From contig ML680053.1 in NCBI GenBank assembly GCA_007922225.1, positions 18,055,730-18,119,729 on the forward strand: a DNA stretch of 64,000 bases. Direction: 5' to 3'. Each line of letters begins with the position of its first letter. Positions within the stretch are counted from its first letter, which is position 1. This document shows, in pieces, positions 48,780-61,900 of the stretch. The notes beneath the pieces are model-generated. The model saw only the letters and a list, made by a program, of their open reading frames with translations. It had not been told where the DNA came from and made no database searches. Made by a program: the position numbers and the translations under genes. Origin of the DNA: Emydura subglobosa (taxonomy: Eukaryota; Chordata; Testudines; Chelidae).

Positions 48780-51700
48780 TTATAGGGATAACAGAACTGG
48801 AATAGTAATCATGACTGGAACACAGCTATTGAAGAGTATGTGCTGTTCAGGAACGACAGAAATTAATGTAAAGGTGGTGGAGTAGCATTGTATATTAATG
48901 ATGAGGTAAACTGCAAAGTAATTAGAAGTGATGGAATGGATAAAAATTGAAATGGATTGGATCAAAATCACTTTGGGAAAAAAAAGATAACAGAGGTTCA
49001 ACTGGAATAGTACTTAGCGTCTGCTACAGACCCCCAGGATCCAATGTGGATATGGATAATGACCTTTTTTAATATTTTTAATGAACTAAATACTTCTGGG
49101 AACTGTGTAATTATGAGAGTTTAATTTCCCAGCTATAGATTGGTGGGCAAGAGCTACTAATAACAATAGAACCCAGATATCTTTGGATGTGATAGCCAAC
49201 ATATTTGTTCATCAAATAGTCACTGAACCAACAAGAGGTGATGCCATTTTAGATTTAGTACTGATAAGTAGCAAGGACCTCAGAGAAGAAAATGATCATG
49301 AGTTAATTCAGTTTAAACGAAATGGGAGGACAAACAACAATAGGTTTGCAAATAGGGTCCTTGATTTCAAAATGGTAAACTTAGAAAAATAAGGGAATTA
49401 TTTAGGACTGAAGAATTCAAGGATCTGAATGTGGAGGAGGCTTGGAATTACTTTAAATCACAGTTGCAGAAACTATCTGAAGCCTGCATCCCAAGCAAGA
49501 GAAAAAAAATTCCTAGGGTAGGTTTGCAAACCCAACTAGATGAACCAGCATCTCAATCAGGTTATTAAGAGAAAATGGAAAGCCCAAAAGGAACAGAAGA
49601 AAGGATGAATCAGCAAGGACAGCTACCTCTTGGAGGTCAAAGAGTCAGAACTGCCAAAATCCAAGAAGAGCTGGACGTTCCAAAGAAAATTAAAATCAAT
49701 AGTAAAAGGTTCTTTAGCCACATACTTAAAAAGAAAACAAGGAAACACAAAGTTTGACTGCTAAACACTCAGAATGGGGTGGAGATTAAAGATAATCTAG
49801 GTATAGCCCAACCCCTAAACAAATACTTTGCCTCAGTTTTTGATAAGGGTAATGAGAAGCTTTGGGTCAATGACAGAGCGGCTAATATGAATGAGGCTGT
49901 GGAAGAAGAAATTACTACAGCTGAGGTGGAAACCAAACTCAAACAGCTTAATAGGACCAGATCAGAAGGCCTGAATAATCTCCATCCATTAATATTAAAG
50001 GAACTGGCATATGAAATTGCAAAACCCAAAAGCAAGGATTTTTAATGAATCCGTAAACTCAGGGGTCATATCCTATGACTAGAGAATGGCAAATAGAGTA
50101 CCAATGTGACCAGGTACCTAGAATGGACCACACTAAGAATGCCACACTCAGGGAAGACTGCAAGAAGCGGAGCAGGTGCACCCCCAAAACTAGTGGTTTA
50201 TATTACAATTAGATTCACCAAACCAGTAACAAAGGTGCTTCTACAGCACCACATTGGTTAACAGAAGCTAATTTCAGTCCCCTTTTGGTCCAACCCTTGA
50301 GTCCCATATGAACAAACTGGTTTAATATATTGAGAGGTTACTGAAAACCCAATTCACCATCTGTGAGGTTCTACCAATCCCAAGGATCAGACACAATACC
50401 AGGTCAATATATATTTCAGATCTTACCTAAAATATCACACTTTCAGTCAAATCTTTGTAAACGAGGTAAGAATTTATTAATACAAGAAAAGAATAGAGTT
50501 ATAAATGGTTAATAGTTCGTATACATACAAATGATTGCAAACTCCATAGATCAGGTTTGTATCAGTAATGGAATAGTCTGCTAGCTTGCAAAAATCTCTT
50601 TGGTACCTTCCAGAAGATTGGAAGGCCATTAGTCTGTTGTTCAAAATACTCCTTTTAGTTGTAAATCCACAGTCCAGAGGATTGGAGCAGGAACGAGGCA
50701 AAATTGAGATGTCTCAAGTGTCTTTTATATCCTTTGCCATGTGCATGGAAAGTTATTGTCCCAAACAATGCCCATAGCCCCTGTGTATGGAAAGTTACTG
50801 ACAAAGATGGGGTCCGAGGTTACATGTCCACGTCACATGCCCTTATATGTTTTGCTGAATCACAGGAGTGGCCATTGGCTCTTTTTTATTTGAGGCATCC
50901 CCAGGAAGAGCTGTCTGGACAATTGATTCATCTTAATGGTCGATCAAGCTTGCATAGTCCATTCACAATGGTCTAGAAAGACTGGATATTAACTGCCTTG
51001 TAGGTGTCACCCCAAGAACAAACACATTTGAGATACAAATACATAGCCAATAATCATAATTTCAGATACAGTGATGATAAATGGATTTAACCAGGATAAT
51101 CATACTGGACAGATTGTAACTTTTCCATTGACACCTTACATGATACACTTTGCACAAGATTTGTTGCAGTTGTATAACAATGTTAGTATCCATGATATAA
51201 ATGGTCATCTTCAATCATACATCATCACAACCTATATTTAAGAAAAAATAGTGATCCAGGAAACTACAGGACCATTAATTTCACCTCATTTGGATGCAAG
51301 AACAAATTTTGAAAGAGAAAATTTTGAAAGAGAAAGAAGTTAAGGAAATAGAGATAATCAGTAATTAGGATAAAATACAACATGTTTTTACAAAAGGTAG
51401 ATCATTCCAGACCAACCTGATCTTTTTCTTTGAGAAGATAACTCATTTTCTAGACAAAATAAATGCAGTAGATTCCATATACCTGGATTTCAGTAAAGAA
51501 TTTGATACAGTTCCACATGGAAAATTATTAGTTATATTGGAGACAATCAAGATTAATAAGAGAACCAAAAGATGGGTAAGGAACTGGTTAAAGAGGAGAC
51601 TACAATGGGTTATTCTGAAAGTTGACCTGTCAGGCTGGGGGGAGGTTACAAGCGTAATTCTTCAAGAATCAGTTTTGTGACCAATCTTCTTTAACATTTA

Positions 51701-52260
51701 TATTAATGACTTTGGCACCAAAAGTGGGAGTGTGGTAATAAAACACGCGAATTACACAAACTTCAGAGATATTGCTAAATGGAGGAGAACTGGAATACCA
51801 TACAATAAGATCCAAACAACCTTGAAAACTGGACTAATAGAAATGGGATGAAATTTAGTCATGCAAAGTGCAAGGTCATGCACTTAGACACTAATAACAA
51901 GAATTTTTGTGATAAGTGGGGGACATAGTTAGACATTACAGAGGAGGAGAAAGACCTGGGTATATTGGTCAATCACAGGATGACTATGAGCCACCAATGT
52001 GATACATCTCTGAAAAAAACTAATGCAATCCTAGGATACATCAGGTGAGGTATTTCCAGCAGAGATAGGAAAGTGTTATTACCACTATACAAGGCACTGG
52101 TGAGACCTCATCTGGAATACTGTGTGCATTTCTGGTTTCCCATGTTTAAGAGGAATTCAAACTGGAACAGTTGCAAAAAAGGACTACTAGGATAATCAGA
52201 GGAATGAATAACCTACCTTAAGAGAGGAGACTTCATGAGCTTGGCTTCTTTAGCCTAACT
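48780..52260 (+). pseudogene. CR1 ORF2 (EN-RT), broken and interrupted
   Basis: Endonuclease relics begin near 48782 (GITE) and include VTEPTRGDAILDLVLISS (49213-49266) and DHELIQFKRNG. The linker (NKYFASVFDKGNEK) precedes the LTR at 50105. After it, reverse transcriptase continues from about 51250: FTKGRSFQTNL, YLDFSKEFDTVPHGKLL (51478-51528), FFNIYINDFGT. Where the catalytic A-D-D-T is expected, it reads ANYT (AAT TAC at 51751-51756), so both Asp residues are lost. [14 protein letters not shown] follows near 52100. Multiple shifts and stops are present. Confidence 0.8.
50105..51229 (-). mobile_element. Solo LTR (1125 bp), minus orientation
   Basis: On minus it begins TGTGATGATGTATGATTG and ends GTACCTGGTCACA. 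The flanks ACCAA (50100-50104) and ACCTA (51230-51234) are a 5-bp target duplication with one change. The minus-strand signals are a TATA box ATATAAAAGA (50730-50721) and AATAAA (50478-50473). It interrupts CR1 ORF2 between the linker and the reverse transcriptase. No internal genes, so it is a solo LTR. Confidence 0.75.
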
Positions 52261-52973
52261 AAATGAAGGCTCTTTATAAATACATGAGAGGGATAAACAC
52301 CTGGAAGGGAGAGGAATTATTTAAGTTAATGGCCAATATTTGCACAAAAACAAATGGATATAAACTGAACATCAACAAATATAGGCTTGAAATTAGATAA
52401 ATGTTTCTAAACATCAACAGAGTGAAGTTCTGGACCACCCTTCCAAGAATAGCAGTGGAAGAAAATAACCTAACCTGTTTCAAATCTGAGACTGATAAAT
52501 TTATGGTGGGGGTGATATGATGAAATTGCCTAAAATGGCACATGACTTATCCATGACTGGTTTTAGCAAATATCTCACACAGCTGGAGCTGGAACACTAG
52601 ATGGCAAGGACTGCAAATTATAACAGAGAATTCTTTTCCAGGTGTCAGGCTGCAGCATCATAATCTAATTTATTTCTGAGATTGGGAAGGAATTTTCCAC
52701 ATGCCAAAACTGGCAGAGACTCTGGGGGGCTTTTTACCTTCCTCTGAAGTGTGGGCTAGATCATGTGCTGGTTTGAACTAGAATAAATGGTGGATTCTCT
52801 GTAACTTGAAGTCTTTAAATCAAGATTTGATGCTTCAGTTACTCAACCAAATATTATGGGCCTATTGCAGGAGGGGGTGTGTGAAGTTCTGTGGCCTGCA
52901 ATGTGCAAGAGGTCAGCCTAGGTGATCATGATGGTCCCTTCTGGCCTTAAAGTCTAGGAGTCTATTAGACACC

Positions 52974-54484
52974 AACAAGACAAACTCACTCAGGGTTTGG
53001 CCTTCATAGTTTAAAACTAGAGCTAGTCAGGAATTTTTCAACAAAGCATTGGTTGCTGTTGTTGTTGGGAAATGCTGATTTGTTGGGAAGGTTTCTCAGG
53101 TTCAGGATGAAATTTCTGGTCAAAACTAGAGATTGAGAGCAAGTGAGACCTCACACAAGGAATAGCCTCTTGGTCAGGATACTTATGTGTGATGTGGAAA
53201 AGCCAAGTTCAAGTCCTTTCTCTGAATCAAGCACAGTGACTTGAGCAGGGGGTCTCCTTCATCCCAGATGAGTACTTTAAACACCAAGCTGTTTGTGTGT
53301 GTGTGTGTATGTCTGCAAGAGAGTCCTCTTTCATTTTTTCATGAACTATTTGATTGAATCTCTTCCTTCTATGACTCAAGTCCCTCTCTGTCTTGGTTCT
53401 ACAAAGAAACCATATTGCAGATTCACAGAGTGGGATCTGCCCACAGATGTCTATAAGCAGAATGAAACTTAATCCTCCATTCCAGTAGGAAGCTGTGTGG
53501 CTATCTGGATCTTACTCAATTAACTCTCTTCTCCGTACAACATTATTTCTCTTTACTAGATGCAGTAAAATAGGATTTTTAAAACAAAGAGGTTAATTAA
53601 TAGATAAAACAGTTTAAATAATGAGATAACAATTATGCTGCCTAACCCTCCATTGTTGCAAACGGTCATTTAGAATTCATGAAATCAAGAACTCAGACAA
53701 CCATTATCCCATCTTCTTGATTCATTTTGCATACAACATTTTGGCAGACATTGCCTTATTATTTGAATTAATTTGGTTAATTATCATTTAATTAGTTGGA
53801 GATTCAGTGCTAATTAAGTTGGCCTCAATAAAATAATTTGGCCAACAACATTACATTCTTTATTAGCCTGCATAAAAAGAATCTATAAAAGGTGATCCTG
53901 TTCTTTTGAGGCCAAGAAGAAATCTGATAGGCTGAATTGGATACAAGCTGATCACACTATTCATTAAGAATAATTTTAGTTACAAATTAAAGCCCTGATA
54001 CTGCCTAAAGTTATGCAGATGAATATACTTATTGAGTTGAAGTGTTTTTCTACCTTTTTAAATTTCACTTGTCATAAATGACTTTCCCATTTGTAAAAGG
54101 GGGATTTTGAGACTTACTTAGCTATTTCATTGTAAATTGTGGGGATTAATTAGTTAATGACTGTAAAATTCATGTGAATAAAGTTATCCGAGTGTGTTTG
54201 AAAGACTGGGCCCTTAAACCCCATTTTGGTCAGTGAATTATTAATGAAATAATCCTGATTCTTTTTATGAATATGTGTGTCATGCACAAGTATTTGCTGA
54301 ATACAGTGGATGAATAATTTTGGGATTATATGTTATTGCTTTGGCTCATAATTGTTAATTATTTGTGGTGTATGACAGGTTACATAAGTCACATAGTATT
54401 GTTTCTGTTCCCTACTCGGACAAGTGAAACTTTTGAAGCTGGGGAATAACACATAATGGATAAGAGATTCAATTGGATCTCCAG
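52974..54484. other. No gene; possible repeat scraps
   Basis: No gene recognised. A patch at about 53140-53290 (aaaagccaagttcaagtcctttctc) resembles a tRNA-like or MIR-like repeat. A TG run lies at about 53290-53308, and 54075-54200 has a MIR-like phrase (gggattaattagttaatgac). Confidence 0.4.
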
Positions 54485-54782
54485 TGTGGTCTGGTGGAAT
54501 GAGTCCAGGATTATGAAACAGAAGGTCCTAAAATCTAATTGGTCCTGCCACTGACTCACTGGGTAGTTTTGGGCAACAGACTTCATTTCCTTGCTTTTGC
54601 TTTCCCATCTGCAAGGTGTTTCTCTCTTTACGTTTGCCCATCTACAAAATGTGGGTTCTTATACTTACCTATCGAACTCACAGTGTGTTGCAAGGATTAG
54701 TTAGCAAATGACTGTAAAGTGTTTTGAACATGCAAACTGATATATAAATACTAAGTGCTATTATTTATTATTATTTACTATT
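54485..54782 (+). repeat. MIR-type SINE
   Basis: Nearly full-length MIR/CORE-SINE: gtcctgccactgactcactg-like core, cttgcttttgctttcccatctg, gtgttgcaaggattagttag, and a 3' ATT-rich tail (tattatttattattattta). It is the best-preserved SINE in the window. Confidence 0.8.
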
Positions 54783-54867
54783 CTCTGTTGCTCATCTGAA
54801 GTTCTTCAAATCTCACTGGCCTGAAAATTGGGAAAACTCCTGAGAAGAGATTTTTATTTAATGATTT

Positions 54868-55385
54868 CAAGTATTGGAAAAGAGATGACTAAGGGGTGAT
54901 ATGATAGAGGTTTATAAAATCATGACTGATGAGGAGAAAGTAAATAAGAAAATGTTATTTACTCCTTCTTATAACACAAGAACTAGGGGTCACCAAATGA
55001 AACTAGTAAGTAACAGATTTAAAACAAACAAAAGGAAGTATTTTTTCACACAATGCAAAATCAACCTGTGGAACTCTTTGCCAGAGGATGTTGTGAAGGC
55101 CAAGACTATAAAAGAGTTAAAAAAAGAATGATATAAATTCATGGAGCAGAGGTTCATCAATGGCTGTTAGCCAGGATGAGTAGGGATGTAAAACCATGTT
55201 CCGAAGTGTCCCTAGCCTCTGTTTGCTAGAAGCTGGGAATGGGTGAAATGGGATGAATCACTTGATGATTACTTGTTCTTTTCATTCCCTCTGAAGCACA
55301 TGGCTTTGGCCACCATTGAACGACAGGATACAAGGCTAGATGGACCATTGGTCTAACCCAAAATGGCTGTTCTTATATTCTTATT
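54868..55385 (+). mobile_element. CR1/L3-type LINE 3' end
   Basis: 5'-truncated LINE tail in plus orientation. It includes 76 codons of the ORF2 C-terminus from 54901 ([33 protein letters not shown]), then a 3' UTR ending ctagatggaccattggtcta ... ggctgttcttatattcttat. This CR1 subfamily differs from those at 32,120 and 47,171, whose tails read aggtcatctagtccaacccc on the opposite strand. Confidence 0.8.
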
Positions 55386-55564
55386 TAAAAAACATTATGG
55401 GGATATATTTCTTATGGTGTCTTGGTACACCAGTTTCTGACAGAGCTGAAGATTTTGCATATTTTGTTTTCCAAAGAAGACATACACACACACACACACT
55501 ATAAAAACCAATGGCAAAAATGTAACCAAATATTTTCTCAACCAAAAAATGCTTTAGATTTGGT

Positions 55565-55742
55565 TCAAATAATGTTTTACCAGTTACCTAGGGAGATTAT
55601 GGAATCCCCATCATTAGAGTTTCTTAAAAACAGATTAGACAAACACTTGTCAGGATTGGTCTAGATATACTTAATCCTGTGCAGGTGAATGGATTAGATA
55701 ATCTCTTGAGGTCCCATCTAGCACTACATTTCTATGACTATA
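55565..55742 (+). repeat. CR1 3' end fragment (plus)
   Basis: gattatggaatccccatcat ... caaacacttgtcaggattgg ... ctcttgaggtcccatctagc ... tttctatgactat is the CR1 3' terminal segment, with an end-of-ORF phrase ESPSLEFLKNRLDKHLSG. Confidence 0.8.
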
Positions 55743-57299
55743 TTTTGTTTGAAGGTCTATTTCTTTTCATTTTTATTGCCAGTGTAAACTGCTCTGTCCA
55801 TCCCTGATAAGTAATACAGTATCACGACCTAATTTCACAGGTTTGGGTTTTTCCTTTTCTCTAAGACAAACCTCTCACTGCTTCTATTTATCTAACTGCC
55901 AGACTGATTTAGATATCTTGGTAAGACAAATAACAGCACCTTAGGTAACTTGAAAGTTAACTTATGTCACTGGTTTAGTTAGTGGGTACTGTAAGAGACA
56001 TTTTACTGTAAGGGATTTTAATGGGATTGCTAAAGGGTTGTAATATTTGGAATGACATATCCTGGCTTTAGTCCAAGACACCATACATTTGAACTTGGAT
56101 CCTTTACTGGAAGTAATTAGGTCTAATTTGCATAAGTAAGGTCATTTTAACAACTTTCTGGGGGAACATAAAGCTAATTAAGATTAATGCCTCTTATAAT
56201 ATTGCCTCTCTCCCACTTAACATACCCATGCAATATTTCCTCCAAACCAGTAGACTATTAGAGGAATGCCAGTAATGAGCAGAGAAAAATAGATTCCTTC
56301 TCTCCATACTTTCCATCATGTAAAGGTGAGCAGTTCCCAAGCCTCCTATTACATCACAAAACCTTTACCTTGGAACAGACTGTAAGTTCTCATTAATATC
56401 AGAGGAGACTCCTGTTTGAACATGTATCAGTAAAGAATTTATGCAAACCGTAAGTGTCTCTCTGGACCATAGTTCTTTGCACTACAATATTTCTTAGATC
56501 CAGCCTCTCTCAATCCAAAACACTAGTCATAATTTGTCTTCACTGGTCAATACATCTAAACTTAATTGATTTAGATCCTGTACACACTGCATAAAATGAA
56601 GCATGCATGTAAATCTTTGGAGTATGAGGGCTTTATTACTCGACAAAATACATTTGGGGCAATTCTTTAAACACTTGATGAAATTTGTTCTGACACAAAG
56701 AAAATCAGAGCATTAGATCAGTTTTCTCAAGATGAAGTCCTTCATTTTTCATGGTTGTTGCTACTACCTTCTGTGAAAGAGAGAGGATACTTTATCATGA
56801 ATTTGTTTGTCATTCAGATCCAAGCTTTTTTGCAAGCCAGAAAGTTCTGGCAGAAGAGACGAAGTGGAGTTTTGTTTCTGCAAAACGATCCCATTCCAAT
56901 GACATATTTGTGAAACTCACACTTGAATAGTTTCATTAGAAATTGTTGTTGTGAAAATTCAATTTTTAATTTCAAAATGTCAAAAGTTGTAGGTTTTGCT
57001 CTGAAACATAAATCTCTGAATGAAATTGGCATATTTCCAGTTATAGAATAGAAATAGAAAATGTAAAATTTCACTTGTTTTTCATGAACTATTACAGTTT
57101 AAAAAAATCCAGACAACTAGAATGTTACTATTTTTTTCAATATTTATTTTGAATTTTGAAGTTACTGGTCTAATGTCTGTTCTTATTGAAAATCTGTGAG
57201 GCCTCAGTGGTGTCTGTGGAAGTTGGACAAAATGTGAATCAGAGCAGATTTTGGCTCACCATCCACAGAAACCAAGATATATTATGTTCCAAGTAACTT
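55743..57299. other. No gene; AT-rich repeat-like stretch 56815-57085
   Basis: No gene recognised. The segment 56815-57085 (gttgttgtgaaaattcaatt, aaatgtaaaatttcac) resembles the AT-rich blocks at 29,010 and 35,460. Confidence 0.4.
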
Positions 57300-57580
57300 T
57301 CAGGGGTTCGCAAACTCGGGGTTGGGACGCCTCAAGGGGTCACGAGGTTAATATGGGGGGGTCACATACATGGCTGACAGCCAGAGCCCTTCAGAGTTGG
57401 GTGGCTGGAGAGCAGTGGCTGGCCAGGTGCTCTGAAGGCAGTGCCACCTCCAGCAGCAGCACAAAAGTAAGGGTGGCATGGCATGGGGGGGGGGAGTGCA
57501 TAGTATGGGGGAGTCCCCCCAGCCTGAAATATTTTCATAGGAGATCCCAGAAAAAAAAACTTGAGATTCCTGACTTTACA
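57300..57580 (+). repeat. hAT-like or unclassified repeat fragment
   Basis: Starts caggggttcgcaaactcggg, like the CAGGGGTTCTCAAACT terminus of hAT (Charlie-type) elements, then ggtcacgaggttaatatggg and a short GC-rich middle with a G run at about 57485-57494. No right terminus is visible, so it is either truncated or misassigned. Confidence 0.4.
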
Positions 57581-58809
57581 TGCTTTAATCAACTTCATGG
57601 CATTATTTGGAATTGTTGTCAAAGCCCTGATTCTCTGAACCCTTACACACAGGCTTAACTTTACTCACAGGCATAAATTAAAGTCTGTGCATATCTGTTT
57701 GCAGGAGGATATGAGCTCAAGTAATGTTAGGTAGCCAAGGTCCTGTTTTCAATACAAAAAAAGCGGGGGAGGGAGGTTCTTTTTTAACTCAAGTAAGCTA
57801 ACTTGAGTTAAAATCCAAGTGAAAACAAGAACTCCAATCTTCCTCCATGATGTAACTTGCATATTTTATGTACTTGTGGCTTTGACACGCCTCACTCTGT
57901 GACTCTTATATGAATTGGAATTTCATCTATGACATCAAAGAATTATACAAATGGACAGTTCTCATGCTTTAGGACATCAAGCTGGTCAACAGTTGGGTGC
58001 GGAAGAATTTTTTCTCCATGACATAGTACTGCTCAATTAAATGCTTTATGGGGGATTGTATATGTTCCTTTTAAACAACCCCCACTGACCAGTGTCAGAG
58101 ACAAGCAACCAGACTAGAAAGATCACTGGTCTATTGTGGTAGGATTATAGCAAATCATATATTCCCATTATATGCATATTTTATCATTTTCCCACGGCAA
58201 CTGTAAAAACAACATTGTCTCCAGTCATGGCAATTCAGCTGTATCTATTCCTGGAATATTGTTTCTGCATCTGTAACTATTTTTTAAAATGTCAAACTAA
58301 TCAATAAGTATTAATTATATCTAAATATTAATAAATATGTGACTCTGAGGAAAAGAGAAGATGCCAACTAACAATAGAAGTACGGTGATAAATGCGTTGT
58401 CAGAAGTATACACATATTCTCATGAGCAATCTGATTAATTTCAATGCAGGTCCACAGGGTACTATAAATGTAGGTTTAGAAAGCACAGGAATCTGAGTTT
58501 CCTGACACAGATGAAGCATTGAGAGCAAAATCCTCTCAGGAAGAAAAAATTGCCTGATATTTGGTGGTTTCCAAATTGGTTGTGCCATTCTTACCCATTA
58601 GAGCACATTTCTGATAGAGGCAAATGACCAATCCCACCTTCAGTTATAGGGATGCAACCTCCGTGGGAGCTGTTACTATGGAATTGAGGACAGAATTGGT
58701 CCCCAAATGCTGATAGAATTTAGTACCATTTTTTGCACACAATTTCAATGAATATTGGGGTATTTTTGATTTGTTTATACCAGAATATATGTGTGTGCTG
58801 TGTTGTTAT
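57581..58809. other. No gene recognised
   Basis: AT-rich, no recognised feature. Confidence 0.5.
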
Positions 58810-58916
58810 ACCCAAATCTGAAGAAGAGCTCTGTGTAATCCTGAATGCTTCTTTCTCTCAGCAACAGAAGTTGGTCCAATAAAAGATATTACCTCACCTA
58901 CCTTATCTCTCTAGAC
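58810..58916 (+). repeat. Penelope-like element 3' tail
   Basis: caaatctgaagaagagctct ... agttggtccaataaaagata ... accttatctctctag is the same tail as at 22060-22165, 5'-truncated. Confidence 0.6.
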
Positions 58917-61900
58917 TAATGTGCGTCAGTACACTGTATGAGATATTGTAATAGTAATTAATACTGCAATAGAACCTTTCACTTAGGAATTTAGCTACGT
59001 AGAATTGAATATGCTGACTTAGAATATGGTCAGGGGACTGGAATCAACGTGCTCCATCTCATTAAACAAAATAGATCAAGACCTAGATTTCATGATACCT
59101 CTCACATGGACTCAGATGGCAGTCCAGCATGGCAACACAGTGTTTTGCAATTGGGGCAATAGTGGCTCAGAGGGTGATTGAGAGGTTGCTATGCCCTGTA
59201 CAAAATTATGGTACGTTTATTAAACCCTGATCTGCCACATCAGTGGAGAGCCTGAACCACTCAAATGTAAAAGGGTTTACAAGGCTTGCTTTTTGATTTT
59301 ACAAAGCAGGCCACCTTTCTACCAACTCTCACTTGCTCTTCTGCTTCCTTATGAGGGTCCCCTAAGCCCACCAGCTGTCAGTCTCCCCCAGTCAGGAACA
59401 GACACAGCTAGAGCAACTCACTAGTTAGCAGCTGCACCAGCTTATCCTCCCTGGCTACTGCAGCTTCCATTCAGTCCTCCACATACATGACTCTCCAGAT
59501 CCACCTGCCTCTCCCTTCCAAGCTCCATATTGCCATTGACTCTTTCTTCCACCCTAACCGATCCATTTCTCCCTTGTTGTTCCTTGCGCCGGTCTGTTCT
59601 ATCTCCCCTTTCAACTTCAGTCCTACTACAGCTGCTTTTCCTTTGTCCACACACTCTCTTTTGGTCCTTTGTACTTCCCTGATCTCATCCTGTTCTCCCT
59701 TCTGAACTGCTCTTCCCCTCACTGCCACCACCAAGTGGAGCTGCCTTTGGTCTTGCTTCTTTAATCCTCTCCCAGCTGCAGCTAATTTCAACATCACCAT
59801 CACCCTCTATGCCTGAACTGTTCAAAAATCTAACTCAGAAATAAGGAGTTAAGTCCCAATATCCACCAATGAATATTACAGTACTGTCTTGCCTAGCTCT
59901 TTAAAGCCAGAGGCCTCTCACAAAGTATAAAGGCCTTGATAGATCCAAGAGAATTTACTACAGGAAATTAGTCAAGAATTTGTCCTGGCTTGGTTGTTCT
60001 TAAAGGTGGATTAAAAGGAAACACTAGCTTCTGTGGAAAGAATTCAAGTTATCAAATATTGCAAAATATATTTATCAAAATGCTTTTGTTGCAGAAGTAT
60101 ATGCCACCCATTCGTTCATCTAAGTTTCATCAGTATCACTACAAGGGGTGCTCTGCCTTTATTACAAATCTCTGTGCAATGCTAAGGCACTTCTGAAAAA
60201 TGTAATGAAACTAATTATTGACGTTTGGGAGGTTTATGCATTTGGTAATCAGAAGCAAGTCAGCAACCTTTGCATACTCCATAAGAGCTCCAAATACATA
60301 ACATAATAATGATCTTAAAATTAATAGCTAATAATTTTTTGAATAGCAGTGTTCGAAGGACACGTCTAGCAGGAGTAAAGGGACTGATCCCAATGACAGA
60401 TTAATGGACTTTTACAGCATACCTCTCATTACAGAACATACATAGTATATAGACATTTAGAGGCAAATCCTGCCCCTTCCCTCTAGTGTGGAGGTCTGGT
60501 AGTGGAATCAGTGGAGTTCTGCTGTCCAAAGGTAGGATGTGAATGGCTGTGTGAGGGGTGCATGTTCCTTGCATGACACAGAGCTTAGTTCTGTGGCAGC
60601 TCTCGGTGAGCTGGAGATGTAAAGGGTGAGATTAGAGAATCTCCCCTCACATGGATCCTTCCACTTCACATCACCCAAGGCGCATTAGGGCTGCAGTTGT
60701 TACTGCAGGCTCAAGGTGGCAGTAGGGGCTGCAGGACAGCTCTGCAGACAGCTCCACACTTGAGTGGGGCATTTAAGGGGTGATTCCTCCCCAAGTAGAT
60801 GCCAACAAACAGCCCAATATTCAGGCTATGCTCCGAATAGGAAGATTTGGACCATATTTCACAAAATATCTTAAATTACAAAGTGGGGGTCAGGTGCCTG
60901 GCTACACAGATGCTGATGGAAGAGAGAGTGGAAGCCAGTGGAAATTAGAGGGGGGAAGGGACGGCCTCAAAGTGGAAACTGTCCCACGGTATTCCCTCGC
61001 TCCCCCATGCAAGCCTGCTGAAGGCTCTCTACAGGACAGCTGTGTGCTTAGGGCTTTGTGAGTCAGGAGAGGTGCTATAGGGTGGATCTAGGGAGGGGAG
61101 AGGTGCCATAGCCCAACAAAGCATGTGCCTGTTTCAAATCAAAGGGAACACTGCTGAGAAGTGGGAGGTGAAGCTCTCTTATTCAGCATTCCCCACTGAA
61201 GGAGAGGATGGCATAGATGTTGGTGAAGGAAGGATCATGGACAATGAGAAACGACTCCTCACGGAGCTTTAGCAGGGGATCCAAGAGGGGAGGGAAACCA
61301 AAAAGCAGTGAGAAGAAATAGTCCCTTTGCAGGATGGGCCCTTTTTTACATGTATTGTGACAGAGATCACATCTCCTGACTCCACTGCAGCCCACCCACT
61401 CGCCCTAAAGGTATCATTTATTGTAACGCAAGGACAATCTAATTCAGTTTCCTGGGGTTTCTGGCACCTGCATGTTTTATTAAAGGAAGGGGCAATAGGG
61501 CCAAGGAGGGTGTATTTATTAGCTATCTTTCCACTTTCCTTTGTAAATTGTCTCTGGTTTGCCTGAAATAGAGTGCTTTTATGTGTCTACATTTTCTATT
61601 GACATTTTCTGTTGTCAGTGTTCATCTGTGCAGATGATAAAAGTATATGCACTTGATTAAATGTCTTTGTACTGTATGTTTCCTGCTAGGTCGTGATTAT
61701 GTCCTTTTTCCCCTTCACTGCAGTGTCTCAGTTACTGGAAATCCTCCAGTGATCTGTTTGGTTATTTTAATGTGGAAATAGCTAAATCTCAGAGACACGC
61801 TTCATTCCTGTTCAGCTCCTTGCTCAAGTGCTCCATTAGAGACCAATGTGTGTTTGCTAAGATTTCCTGCACTTTGAAACCTGGCACTTATGGTCTGGGC

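Larger units (their letters stand above)
45830..52973 (+). mobile_element. Long CR1 LINE, split by two solo LTRs
   Basis: A plus-strand CR1 running from ORF1 through endonuclease, reverse transcriptase and the 3' UTR to gtcccttctggccttaaagt and TCTAGGAGTCTATTAG (52973). ORF1 stops at 46251 and resumes at 48321 on the other side of an LTR. ORF2 stops at 50104 and resumes at 51230 on the other side of a second LTR. Both joins restore CR1 order and are marked by matching 5-bp flanks. Without insertions the copy is about 3.9 kb, 5'-truncated. It is the oldest of the four elements in this nest. Confidence 0.8.

Noticed and set aside
57251..57658. 135-codon plus frame
   Set aside because: It coincides with a GC-rich repeat fragment with a G run; no motif.
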